From Halobacillus halophilus DSM 2266 (GTDB taxonomy: Bacteria; Bacillota; Bacilli; Bacillales; Halobacillaceae), in assembly GCF_000284515.1 (NCBI RefSeq), contig NC_017668.1, positions 3,038,001-3,102,000 on the forward strand: 64,000 nt of DNA, in the 5' to 3' direction. The notes under the pieces are model-generated. The model ran no database searches. It had not been told where the DNA came from and saw only the letters and a list, made by a program, of their open reading frames with translations. A program made the translations under genes and the position numbers. Below, one piece after another: positions 48,162 to 55,839 of the stretch (its first letter is position 1; each line of letters starts with the position of its first letter).

Positions 48162-49109
48162 TCAGCTTCCAACGACAGCTTTTCGTAAATGATCGGCAAA
48201 CGCGAGCAGCTTGTCCATATCCGATACATCTTCTTCGAATAAAGGTACTTCCACTAATTCCTGCTCTGAGAAACTTTCTTTGATTTGTTTCAGATAGGTC
48301 TGTTCCTGCTGTCTTCTCCGCTCTAAGAACGTGCCATCAGCGTGGGAGGGAAGTACTTTATTTATAATTAGTGTCCGAATGGGAAGGTCATGCTGGGCAA
48401 GCTGTTTGATCGCTTGCTTCGTTTCTAATATAGGCAGCCGCTCTGGGATCAGTACAAAAATAAAACCCGTCTTCTTCTCGTCGAGAATGATTTCACGTAC
48501 AGCTGCAAATTTGTCTTTTCGTTTTTGTAAAATAGTAAAAATCGGATCCTCTACGGGTTCGCCGTCATTAAGCAGTTCGGTATAGTTCTGGTTCGTTTTT
48601 CGCCGGCGTTCCAGCATGCCGTCGATCCAGACAGACATCAGCTCAGGCAGGGAGAGCAGCCGCACTGTGTGACCGGTTGGAGCCGTATCGAACACGATTT
48701 TATCAAAGTTCGGTGCTTCATCTAGAATGATCGAAATCAATCGGTCGAACAAGGCCGCTTCATCTGCTCCCGGCGAAGCACTAGCCATGTCGATCTGACG
48801 ATGCACTTCCTCCACCATTTTGGATTTGACCAGTCCTTCCAGATTTTCTTTTACCTCCTGAATGTAGCGCTTTGATTCCAGCTCCGCATCCACTTCCATT
48901 CCCCACAGATTAGCGTCAAGTTTTGTTTTCTCATGCTCCAGCTTTTCATGGAATATATCACCGAGATTATGAGCAGGGTCTGTGGAAACAACTAGCGTTT
49001 GATACCCTTCTCTGGCAAATGCAGCTGCCATCGCAGCCGAGGACGTAGATTTACCGACTCCTCCTTTACCACCGACAAATACGATTTTATTTCCCTGTAG
49101 GTGATTCAT
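48162..49109 (-). CDS. ArsA/Get3-family ATPase
   Basis: 315 residues, one ArsA unit (arsenite pumps of plasmids have two). P-loop GGKGGVGKST (about 13-22), switch I VVSTDPAHNLGDIF, switch II FDTAPTGHTVRLLSLP (about 140-155), and the A-loop near TLIINKVLPS. It hydrolyses ATP to drive a membrane or metal-handling step; no ArsB pump lies nearby, so arsenite export is not shown. It is the last gene of a three-gene set with two small cysteine-pair proteins. Confidence 0.88.
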   Translation of the reverse strand: MNHLQGNKIVFVGGKGGVGKSTSSAAMAAAFAREGYQTLVVSTDPAHNLGDIFHEKLEHEKTKLDANLWGMEVDAELESKRYIQEVKENLEGLVKSKMVEEVHRQIDMASASPGADEAALFDRLISIILDEAPNFDKIVFDTAPTGHTVRLLSLPELMSVWIDGMLERRRKTNQNYTELLNDGEPVEDPIFTILQKRKDKFAAVREIILDEKKTGFIFVLIPERLPILETKQAIKQLAQHDLPIRTLIINKVLPSHADGTFLERRRQQEQTYLKQIKESFSEQELVEVPLFEEDVSDMDKLLAFADHLRKAVVGS

Positions 49110-49134
49110 AGATTATCTCTCCCTTTCTTCTCTC

Positions 49135-49398
49135 TCAGCAGCAGCGTATTCCATCTAGCGGTGATTTCTCCATTCCCATCCGCAGATGCCAGTCATGGAA
49201 TTTTTCGATAATGTAAGGATACAGTTCCAACGTATAATAGAAAGCAGGGTTCGGGATCCCAAGCATGTCTGAATAGACCAGCAGCATAAATAAGTCATCT
49301 TCATCTCTCAGTTCTCTGGCAATTTCCTGCTTGTGAGGGAGACTGAGGACTTCATCGTACCACTCAATAAGATTCTTCAATGAAAATTTTTTATCCAT
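49135..49398 (-). CDS. Small protein ending in a Cys-Cys pair (cory-CC-star-like)
   Basis: 87 residues. No signal or membrane helix; it has aromatic/acidic helices (LPHKQEIARELRDEDDLFML, YYTLELYPYIIEKFHDWHLR) and ends GIRCC just before the stop codon. A C-terminal Cys-Cys-stop with this kind of body recalls the cory-CC-star proteins of Bacillaceae; that is from memory. The two terminal thiols could bind a soft metal or form a disulfide. It lies between the ArsD-like and ArsA-like genes, 3 bp from the first and 25 bp from the second. Confidence 0.75.
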   Translation of the reverse strand: MDKKFSLKNLIEWYDEVLSLPHKQEIARELRDEDDLFMLLVYSDMLGIPNPAFYYTLELYPYIIEKFHDWHLRMGMEKSPLDGIRCC

Positions 49399-49401
49399 TC
49401 A

Positions 49402-49785
49402 TTACCCTCCTGTTTCAGCTTGAAGTTCGCGCTTATAGGCTTCATGATTTTCAACGAGTTTTCCATTTATAAAAATAGCATTATATTTCATGTGGAAAAG
49501 AATGTACTTCCCAGCTTTTACAAGAGAGAGGTGCCGCTCCTTCACTTGTTTTAGAAAATAGAGGAAGATGGCCAGCATATTTCTGGGGTCGAGGAAGGTA
49601 ATCTGCACAAGGTCGCCGTATTCACGTTCTGTTTCCTGATATAGTCTTCCTAAGGCTTCCCTGTCCTCTTCATGATGTTTGAATTCGTCCTGCATATGAA
49701 TCAGTCCATCACGGTCACTGCAAATCCCTCCACAGCATCCCATCCCGACTTCCTGCTCTGGACGAATGATCATAACTTCCACCAT
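49402..49785 (-). CDS. ArsD-like small metallochaperone with CCGGIC motif
   Basis: 127 residues. It starts MVEVMIIRPEQEVGMGCCGGICSD, placing a vicinal cysteine pair plus a third cysteine near residues 16-21. ArsD, the arsenite chaperone of ArsA, has a thioredoxin-like fold and CC pairs; here the early beta strand, the position of CC and the LVQITFLDPRNMLAIF strand/loop suggest the same fold. The rest (about 70-127) is basic. The start at 49785 follows AAGGAGGACTATATA. The ligand is not known, and the classic Cys12-Cys13-Cys18 triad of ArsD is only approximately matched. Confidence 0.7.
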   Translation of the reverse strand: MVEVMIIRPEQEVGMGCCGGICSDRDGLIHMQDEFKHHEEDREALGRLYQETEREYGDLVQITFLDPRNMLAIFLYFLKQVKERHLSLVKAGKYILFHMKYNAIFINGKLVENHEAYKRELQAETGG

Positions 49786-49902
49786 TATATAGTCCTCCTT
49801 TTTATCCACTCTAAAATCCTTGTTAGTTTTACAGTAAAGCTCCCATTACTTGAAGACTCAGTTTCGAGATAAATGGGTCCTTTACGTTAGATGGACAAGG
49901 GC

Positions 49903-50019
49903 TGGTGGGGAAATAAATCGCTTTCCTATGGGGGAACGGTGAGCTTCCTCGCTCGTTTCACTCCCTGTGGGATCTCACCTAGTCCCTTCTCCCATGGGAG
50001 TCTCATCATTTCCCCACCA
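49903..50019. repeat. Subelement A: inverted-repeat-bounded GC-rich sequence
   Basis: Bounded by TGGTGGGGAAAT (49903-49914) and its exact complement (50008-50019). The inside holds CTTTCCTATGGGGGAACGG, GCTTCCTCGCTCGTTTCAC and further words of Bacillaceae dispersed repeats that usually stand between genes. Confidence 0.65.
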
Positions 50020-50191
50020 CCCCAACTATAATGTTGCGAACGGACCCTTCCAGAAGAGAATGGTTCTCCTCCGTAATCTGTAGGGAATGCTATCATGACG
50101 GGCTGTGTGGGTCGTTATATCCTAACTACATGGTCTAATACTTCATTATGCAGGTGATGGTTAAAGTGGTTTCGAGCTTCTGATTTGGCCA

Positions 50192-50311
50192 GGTCCGGAG
50201 GGGGATGATGAAGACTCCTGCGGGATAAACATGATCGGTGAGACCCCGGAAGTCGAAGACTGAGGAGGCTCAGCACATGCCCGCGGAAAGCGAATCATCC
50301 CCCGCAGGACC
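50192..50311. repeat. Subelement B: Bacillaceae dispersed repeat
   Basis: Bounded by GGTCC...GGGGGATGAT (50192-50209) and ATCATCCCCC...GGACC (50294-50311). Inner words GACTCCTGCGGGA, GAGACCCC, GAGGAGGCTCAGC and GCCCGCGGAAAGCGA are the well-known dispersed repeat of Bacillaceae; a related copy is nested in the element at 20889-21295. Confidence 0.7.
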
Positions 50312-50401
50312 TTTCTTGTCATAAAAGTATCTCGAAACTGAGTCTTCAACTATCTGGCCCTTTTGTTTAATAATCACCTCTTTATTTTCATGCAATCTGA
50401 A

Positions 50402-50440
50402 AATAAGAAAGCCGCACGCAGGACGTGCGACTCTTATTTT
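50402..50440 (-). terminator. Terminator after cstA
   Basis: CGCACG (50414-50419) pairs with CGTGCG (50425-50430), and the outer AAATAAGA pairs with TCTTATTT, with unpaired AGC and ACT between. The structure directly abuts the stop codon. Confidence 0.7.
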
Positions 50441-52176
50441 TACGCACTCTTTTGTACAGAGTCGCGATCATTCTTAAATATGGCTGATGCAGCTGTTAGT
50501 AGAATCCAGAAAGTGAAGACAAGGATAATTGCTCCAAAAGTAAATAACATCCAGTCACTGCCTTCAGCCCATGGCGCCCACTCTCCAAGTACCTGGGTAA
50601 TCATTGCCCATAAGGTCATAAACATAAGGAAAACCATCGGAATCAGGGTTGGCCAGTAGCTTCTTCCGAGTCGTTTCAGCCAGATGGATACGAGCAATAA
50701 GCTGATGCCGGCAAGCAGCTGGTTGGAAGTCCCAAACAAAGGCCATAACAGATAACCTCCGGAACCAAATCCTTTCGGTCCCTGAGGAATCAAAGTCAAA
50801 GCTGCACTGGAAACTACGGCAACTGTAGTAGCTACATGCGTTTTCGTAAGAGGAGTTATCTTATACTCGGTCCCAAGCTCTGCAATAATATAACGCATTA
50901 ACCGGACAGACGAGTCCAGCGTGGTTGCTGCAAAACTAACTACAATAACGGAAACTATCGTCGAAGCGACTGCAACAGGAATCCCAAGACCCGCAGCGAG
51001 TTGTCCGGCTCCCTGAATAAATACACCTAGACCGGCACTGCTTGCAGCCGTGAAACTACTGTAAGTCGCTGTAAACTCTCCTGCTGTCGGGAAGAACGTA
51101 ACGACAGCTATAATAGCAACGAGCGCGAGTGCTCCTTCCCCAACAGAACCTAAATAGCCTACAAACCTGGCGTCCATTTCATTGTCCAACTGTTTGGAAG
51201 AAGTACCGGAAGATACCAGTCCGTGGAAACCCGAAATCGCTCCGCATGCAATCGTAATGAATAACAACGGGAACCAGGACGTATCCGCTGTCGAATTCGT
51301 CACGGGAGCCGTAATCTCAGGGTTCGTGAAAAGTAAGCCTAAATACAATAAACCAAGTCCGACGATCAACTGGTGAGAGTTGATGTAGTCACGAGGCTGA
51401 AGCAGCTTCCAGACAGGAAGAGTCGAAGCGATATAAACATAAGCCATTAACACAACGATCCATACTAAAAAGGCCATGGATGTGGCACTAAGTCCAAAAA
51501 CCGATGATGCCCCTTCGCCCCCGAAATATTTCACTAAATCAATTTGCAATACGGGAACATAGCTTGCCACAATAGCTGCCAAGTACATAACGGCAAGCGC
51601 TATAACTGACGGAAGCAACATATTCCCTTTTTTCTTATACACGCTGTAGCCAATCCAAATGGCCAGTGGAATTTGAATAAATACAGATACGACGCTTGCC
51701 GGGAATGAAATAAACAAGTTTGCAATTACCCAGGCAAACACAGCGTTAACCATCAGTACTAATAATAGAATTATAAATAAAAACAGCACTTTCGCTTTTT
51801 GACCGATCAGCTTGCTCGCCAGGGTTCCAACTGATTGTCCCTTATTCCTAACCGATAATACTAATGTACCAAAATCGTGGACTCCTGCTGCAAAAACGGT
51901 ACCAAGTAGAACCCACAGAACAGCCGGCAGCCAGCCCCAATACACGGCAATAGCCGGACCAACAATTGGCGCAGCTCCAGCAACAGACGTAAAATGATGC
52001 CCCCAGAGGACAAACTTATTGGTCGGCACAAAATCGACCCCATCCTTATACTGATGGGCAGGTGTTACATAGTTCGGATCCAGCTTATAAATTTTCTCAG
52101 CAATGAATTTCGAATAATACCTGTAGCCAAGAATAAAAACAATACCTCCAACTACCGCAAGCCAAATACCACTCAC
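50440..52176 (-). CDS. cstA: Carbon starvation/peptide-pyruvate transporter CstA
   Basis: 578 residues with about 16 membrane helices. CstA proteins import peptides or pyruvate when carbon is short. Conserved parts: YRYYSKFIAEKIYKLDPN near the N terminus, KFVLWGHHFTSVAGAAPIVGPAIA (about 55-77), GVHDFGTLVLSVRNKG (about 99-114) and FGTSNQLLAG. It starts with GTG after GGAGGAGGGGTATT. Length is nearer the Bacillus CstA form than the 700-residue E. coli form. In B. subtilis it is under CcpA control; I found no clear cre here. Confidence 0.93.
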   Translation of the reverse strand: MSGIWLAVVGGIVFILGYRYYSKFIAEKIYKLDPNYVTPAHQYKDGVDFVPTNKFVLWGHHFTSVAGAAPIVGPAIAVYWGWLPAVLWVLLGTVFAAGVHDFGTLVLSVRNKGQSVGTLASKLIGQKAKVLFLFIILLLVLMVNAVFAWVIANLFISFPASVVSVFIQIPLAIWIGYSVYKKKGNMLLPSVIALAVMYLAAIVASYVPVLQIDLVKYFGGEGASSVFGLSATSMAFLVWIVVLMAYVYIASTLPVWKLLQPRDYINSHQLIVGLGLLYLGLLFTNPEITAPVTNSTADTSWFPLLFITIACGAISGFHGLVSSGTSSKQLDNEMDARFVGYLGSVGEGALALVAIIAVVTFFPTAGEFTATYSSFTAASSAGLGVFIQGAGQLAAGLGIPVAVASTIVSVIVVSFAATTLDSSVRLMRYIIAELGTEYKITPLTKTHVATTVAVVSSAALTLIPQGPKGFGSGGYLLWPLFGTSNQLLAGISLLLVSIWLKRLGRSYWPTLIPMVFLMFMTLWAMITQVLGEWAPWAEGSDWMLFTFGAIILVFTFWILLTAASAIFKNDRDSVQKSA

Positions 52177-52388
52177 AATACCCCTCCTCCTTTATGTATG
52201 CGTTTCCATACTTATGATATTATACTACAATTTTTTCCTATCCATCAACGCTGTTGACTGATTTATCAAAAAATTCAGCCAAATGTAGGATGTATTGTCG
52301 AATGTGGAATTCTTTAGGAGGTCTAGGAAGATAGGCATATATGAAGGGCGACTTTAATGCTTAGGAAGCAGAAGAACCCATAAAAAAA

Positions 52389-52423
52389 GCTTACAGACTC
52401 CATTTGAATAAGAGCCTGTAAGC
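52389..52423 (-). terminator. Terminator of the gas vesicle operon
   Basis: GCTTACAG (52389-52396) pairs with CTGTAAGC (52416-52423) with a further partly paired CTC/GAG inside. The minus strand continues with TTTTTTT. It lies 14 bp beyond the gvpU stop. Confidence 0.85.
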
Positions 52424-52437
52424 CTATAAATACAAAA

Positions 52438-52803
52438 CTATTCTGATGCAATACGGCCCAGGAAGAAGCCGTCAACTTGATCCATTCTTCCACGCCAGAA
52501 GAATTGACCTTCGGCGGGAGTAGGGCTTGAATCCCCGTTATAAACTTGAGCATTTTTCAGATGAATATAGCTTACGTCTTCTTGATTTTGATCCTCAGCA
52601 TTCTGGCTGGCCTGGGAAAGCTTATTGCTGATTTGTTTTGAAACATCATTTCCCCCATCAAAAGATTGGCTGGCGGAATCCAAATATTTCTGAGCAGATA
52701 CCGTTGTCCCGGTTACTAAAGCACCGTTGATGTTCAGAGTGATATCCAGGGAAAAACCGTGTTGATTGGCAGCTTTTACATAAGTCATGAGTAAATCGTC
52801 CAT
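52438..52803 (-). CDS. gvpU: Gas vesicle protein GvpU
   Basis: 121 residues, the last gene of the cluster. The start ANQHGFSLDITLNINGALVTGT matches the GvpU pattern (FSLDITLNVGG) known from B. megaterium, where GvpU controls clustering of gas vesicles. The middle (about 40-85) is Ser/Asn/Gln-rich and helical. The end FFWRGRMDQVDGFFLGRI contributes aromatic residues. Cytoplasmic. Start follows AAGGGAGAAGATAAT. Confidence 0.88.
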   Translation of the reverse strand: MDDLLMTYVKAANQHGFSLDITLNINGALVTGTTVSAQKYLDSASQSFDGGNDVSKQISNKLSQASQNAEDQNQEDVSYIHLKNAQVYNGDSSPTPAEGQFFWRGRMDQVDGFFLGRIASE

Positions 52804-52834
52804 ATTATCTTCTCCCTTCTATTAATTACTACTT

Positions 52835-53860
52835 TTAGTTAGTCGTATCATCATTGGTTGATAGTGATGTTTTCTGCTTATTACTCTTGGAATCTTTGTT
52901 TTCGTTACTCTGTTCTTTGGATGCTGCTACTTCTTCGTGTGAAGAAGTAGCTATCTTCTCTTGATTCGATGAAGGCTTTTCTTCACTGTCAGAAGAATTC
53001 TCTTCTTGCTGCTTGCTGTCTCCGGAATTGCTTGACTGCTGGTTCTGTTCTGAGGAATTATTATCTGGCTCGAACTGCTTAATTCCTGAAGATTCGTTTG
53101 CTTGATTTTGGTTTTCTTGAGAACTATCTTTTGCCTGTTGGTTATTACCGGCTGAAGCAGAATTGTCCTGCTCATTCTGTTCTTCTCTAGTTTGAGAAGT
53201 ACCTGATTGCTGGTTGGATTGTTCAGGGTTACCGCCTGGTTGCTGCTGCGTATCCTCTGATGAGTTACTTGATTGATTCTGATCATTATTGTCCTGTGAA
53301 GCATTATCTGATTGCTGTTGATTCTCAATAGGATTCGTATTGATTAATGTCGTTTTGGAACTACCTTTTGCATCATCATTTTCGGATCTCCTGAATCTGC
53401 TGGCTACATCGCTGGTCCTTTCTTTCGTTTTATCTCTAAAGCTCTTAAAGCTAGAACCAGCTTTAGAACTTGCTTCACTCACCTTCGTACTGGCACTTGA
53501 AGTAGCTTCTCCTACTCTACTGCCGGCTTCACTAATTTTAGACCCAGCTATTGTACCTGCTTTACTAACTTTTGTGCCAGCTTTACTTACGTTCTCCTTC
53601 AAAAAGGCTCGTTTACTTCTTCCTTCCTCTTCTTGTTCATGATCATTTGCATGATGATGGTCCGCTTCTGAGTTATCGTTTTGTTTCTCAGAGGTGTTCT
53701 CATCGTCAGATGATTTTAGTTTCTTAGCCGTTGTCATTAACCCGGCTGCCAAACCTATGGCGCTTCCAATGACCGCTCTTGACGTTTTACTATTTACGTC
53801 AAATTTTGACTTCTTTGCACGGTCATCTTCATTCTGCAGACTGGTTTTTTTATCACTCAT
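52835..53860 (-). CDS. gvpT: Gas vesicle protein GvpT, long and low-complexity
   Basis: 341 residues. N-terminal charged region, a short glycine-rich hydrophobic stretch (about 28-47, RAVIGSAIGLAAGLMTTAKK), repeated 11-residue amphipathic units (about 90-160; KAGTKVSKAGT, SKISEAGSRVGEA), then a long Asn/Gln/Ser/Glu-rich disordered tail (about 175-341) ending TSLSTNDDTTN, like the TSLSSEDDTTA end of B. megaterium GvpT. Exact role is not known; such proteins are thought to help vesicle growth or surface properties. Gene order (J-T-U) agrees with B. megaterium. Confidence 0.85.
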   Translation of the reverse strand: MSDKKTSLQNEDDRAKKSKFDVNSKTSRAVIGSAIGLAAGLMTTAKKLKSSDDENTSEKQNDNSEADHHHANDHEQEEEGRSKRAFLKENVSKAGTKVSKAGTIAGSKISEAGSRVGEATSSASTKVSEASSKAGSSFKSFRDKTKERTSDVASRFRRSENDDAKGSSKTTLINTNPIENQQQSDNASQDNNDQNQSSNSSEDTQQQPGGNPEQSNQQSGTSQTREEQNEQDNSASAGNNQQAKDSSQENQNQANESSGIKQFEPDNNSSEQNQQSSNSGDSKQQEENSSDSEEKPSSNQEKIATSSHEEVAASKEQSNENKDSKSNKQKTSLSTNDDTTN

Positions 53861-53876
53861 GATTGGTCCTCCTTTT

Positions 53877-54191
53877 TTAATATCGACTGTTTTGGCTCAT
53901 ATTTTTTTCTAACTGTTCTAAACGCTTGGAAAGCTGTTCGTTTTCTTTTTCTAATTCCTTCGTGTTCTGCTCAGCGGCTTTGGAGCTTAGGAATGGGTCT
54001 GTTTCCCACCAGTCCATACCAATTTCTTTTGCTTTATCTACAGAAGCAACGATGAGGCGGATTTTAATGGTCAATAATTCTACATCCGCTATACCGACTC
54101 TGATATCACCTGCAATCACAACACCCTTATCTAAAACCGTTTCCAGTACATCTACGATACTATTAGACTGTGTTGACTGTTCGATAGCCAT
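53877..54191 (-). CDS. gvpJ: Gas vesicle protein GvpJ
   Basis: 104 residues, GvpA-fold paralogue. VDVLETVLDKGVVIAGDIRVGIADVELLTIKIRLIVASVD covers the usual helix-strand-strand-helix core (about 12-55), and a charged coiled-coil tail (about 75-98) follows. GvpJ proteins are minor components thought to seed or cap the vesicle cone tips. Starts at ATG after AAAAGGAGGTTCAACCC. It sits between gvpK and gvpT. Confidence 0.93.
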   Translation of the reverse strand: MAIEQSTQSNSIVDVLETVLDKGVVIAGDIRVGIADVELLTIKIRLIVASVDKAKEIGMDWWETDPFLSSKAAEQNTKELEKENEQLSKRLEQLEKNMSQNSRY

Positions 54192-54209
54192 GGGTTGAAC
54201 CTCCTTTTC

Positions 54210-54509
54210 CTACAATAAGTTTCCTAATGGACCCAGATCGATGTTCAAATCCTCATCTTCTAATTCAAAAATATCTTTAAGTTCATCCATTTTCACTTCC
54301 AGATTCATGAGGGCTACCCCTAATTTTTCAATTTCTTCTTCAGTTAAGGTGCCGCCATCCACTCTTCTGATAGCGTGGCGTTCCACAAGCTGACGGAGTA
54401 ATTCTATAACCGTTAAAACCAGCTGGGCGAGACCTTGTTCTGCCCCTTCTGGATCTAATTCAATCCGCCCGCTTTTGACCGGCTGATGCTCAAGATCGCT
54501 CTGTGACAT
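54210..54509 (-). CDS. gvpK: Gas vesicle protein GvpK
   Basis: 99 residues. The helical core is RIELDPEGAEQGLAQLVLTVIELLRQLVERHAIRRVDGGTL followed by TEEEIEKLGVALMNLEVKM, which is the GvpK signature. It is essential for vesicle assembly in B. megaterium-type clusters, with unknown biochemical role. The ATG at 54509 lies after GGAGGCACTCGAAT and makes the gene overlap gvpS by 20 bp; the frame is open upstream but overlaps more. Confidence 0.94.
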   Translation of the reverse strand: MSQSDLEHQPVKSGRIELDPEGAEQGLAQLVLTVIELLRQLVERHAIRRVDGGTLTEEEIEKLGVALMNLEVKMDELKDIFELEDEDLNIDLGPLGNLL

Positions 54510-54750
54510 ATTCGAGTGCCTCCTTTTCTTCATCCATACGTTCAGAGGAAATGGATTTTGCTCCTTGCTGGTTCGATTGCACTAAGGTTTCTACGGCTGA
54601 AATCAATACTCGTAAATCCAGATAGACGAGATCAATCCCGGCAATGGAAATGACTAAATCTCCTTTAATAGCCACACCTTTATCCAAAACGGTATCCAGG
54701 ATATCAATCAGAGAAATATCTTTATTTTCATATTGTTCTCTTTCACTCAT
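54490..54750 (-). CDS. gvpS: Gas vesicle protein GvpS
   Basis: 86 residues, GvpA-fold paralogue. LIDILDTVLDKGVAIKGDLVISIAGIDLVYLDLRVLISAVET holds the common core (about 12-55), with a polar tail. GvpS is a minor vesicle protein in Bacillus clusters. The ATG at 54750 is preferred to the GTG directly in front of it. The gene starts 3 bp after gvpL's stop and its end overlaps gvpK. Confidence 0.92.
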   Translation of the reverse strand: MSEREQYENKDISLIDILDTVLDKGVAIKGDLVISIAGIDLVYLDLRVLISAVETLVQSNQQGAKSISSERMDEEKEALEYVTERS

Positions 54751-54753
54751 CAC

Positions 54754-55566
54754 TTAGACCTCGCTTTTTGAGAGATTGACAAAATGGTAGGCCGGCCATG
54801 GACCGGTCACTTCGAATTTCCAGCCGGCGTGCTGATGCTCGTCGTTCGCTTTCGTCACTTCTTCTAAAAAGCCCTCCACCTGATCTAAAGGCAGTAGAAA
54901 AGCGCTGTTCCAGCACATCTCTTCGTCTTTACCTGTGACATCTTTGTTCCAAGTCTTTTTCACCACATCCTGATCACAATACGTGCTCAATTTATCGTGA
55001 AAGCTTTTAGAAAAAGAATTTAGTTCTTTTTCAACTTGTTCATCCACCAGCTGGTCCAGTTTTTTACGCTGCAAATACTGCTTACCTTTCGACATACCTT
55101 CGATTTCTTCTTTTTTCTCTTTTATCGTTAAATCATGCTCGGCCACTTTCTCTCTTAAAGAAGGCCGATCACAATAGATTTTAAAGTTCCATTCTTCTTT
55201 TTCTTTTAGATTATCAAGTAGTTGAACCCAGTCACCTGCGTAGGTACTCACCATATCTCCCAGACTATTTTCACTTTGGTAAATCGTACAAAATTTCATT
55301 GGGATAATCGTTGTCCGTTCTCGCAGTTTGATTAATGTCTCATGGTGATGGAAAGCTTTATCTTTCACCCATTCCATGTCCTTCGTTTTTTCTTCAAGGA
55401 CTTTCTCGCCGTAATCTTTCTCCTCAACACGGCAAACTACGGCCGCACATTGATCAAAATTGATCGTATGAAGAACATGCTCTTCATCAATGCCTGTCAA
55501 GTCAGAGAAGGGCTGATCTTCTTTTTGAATAGGTACGATGCCGTATAAATAAATTAGTTCGCTCAT
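54754..55566 (-). CDS. gvpL: Gas vesicle protein GvpL (GvpF/GvpL family)
   Basis: 270 residues. Like GvpF it starts with a ferredoxin-like half (LIYLYGIVPIQKEDQPF), a middle coiled coil (about 115-185) and a second ferredoxin-like half ending GWKFEVTGPWPAYHFVNL. The GPWPxYxFV ending is the family hallmark. GvpF/GvpL bind the shell monomer GvpA and help start or keep assembly. It follows gvpG by 18 bp. Confidence 0.93.
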   Translation of the reverse strand: MSELIYLYGIVPIQKEDQPFSDLTGIDEEHVLHTINFDQCAAVVCRVEEKDYGEKVLEEKTKDMEWVKDKAFHHHETLIKLRERTTIIPMKFCTIYQSENSLGDMVSTYAGDWVQLLDNLKEKEEWNFKIYCDRPSLREKVAEHDLTIKEKKEEIEGMSKGKQYLQRKKLDQLVDEQVEKELNSFSKSFHDKLSTYCDQDVVKKTWNKDVTGKDEEMCWNSAFLLPLDQVEGFLEEVTKANDEHQHAGWKFEVTGPWPAYHFVNLSKSEV

Positions 55567-55584
55567 CTCTCAAACTCTCCAATC

Positions 55585-55839
55585 TTATCGCCGTTTCGTC
55601 ATTTCCTCCCATTGCTCGAGCTCCATTCTCTTGGCAACTTCATATCGTTCGAGCAATTCTTCTTCCTGTGCTTCATAAACGTCTTGTGAGATTTCATCCA
55701 GTTCATACATCATCTGAAGATTGACAAGTTTTTTCTGGATATGATCTAAGTCGTACATCTCTTTATCCACTTCTTCCTTAACGTGCTCGCCGACTTTAAC
55801 AATCAAATTAATCGGGGAAGTGAATAGTTTATGAATCAT
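55585..55839 (-). CDS. gvpG: Gas vesicle protein GvpG
   Basis: 84 residues: LFTSPINLIVKVGEHVKEEVDKEMYDLDHIQKKLVNLQMMYELDEISQDVYEAQEEEL is the GvpG pattern, mostly two helices that form a hairpin. The role in assembly is unclear, but the gene is essential in tested clusters. Its start overlaps the gvpF stop by 4 bp (ATGA). Confidence 0.93.
   Translation of the reverse strand: MIHKLFTSPINLIVKVGEHVKEEVDKEMYDLDHIQKKLVNLQMMYELDEISQDVYEAQEEELLERYEVAKRMELEQWEEMTKRR

Larger units (their letters stand above)
49850..50349. repeat. Composite 500-bp repeat region with 22-bp inverted ends
   Basis: A 22-bp sequence (49850-49871, core GAAGACTCAGTTTCGAGA) recurs exactly inverted at 50328-50349. Between the ends are two GC-rich, hairpin-forming subelements and a stretch of about 170 bp without clear features. 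There is no reading frame of note. This explains the gene-free region between the ArsD-like operon and cstA. Confidence 0.8.

Noticed and set aside
50192-50311. GC-rich folded region considered as a structured RNA or riboswitch
   Set aside because: Its words match a dispersed Bacillaceae repeat; it is placed after cstA, not before a gene it could control.
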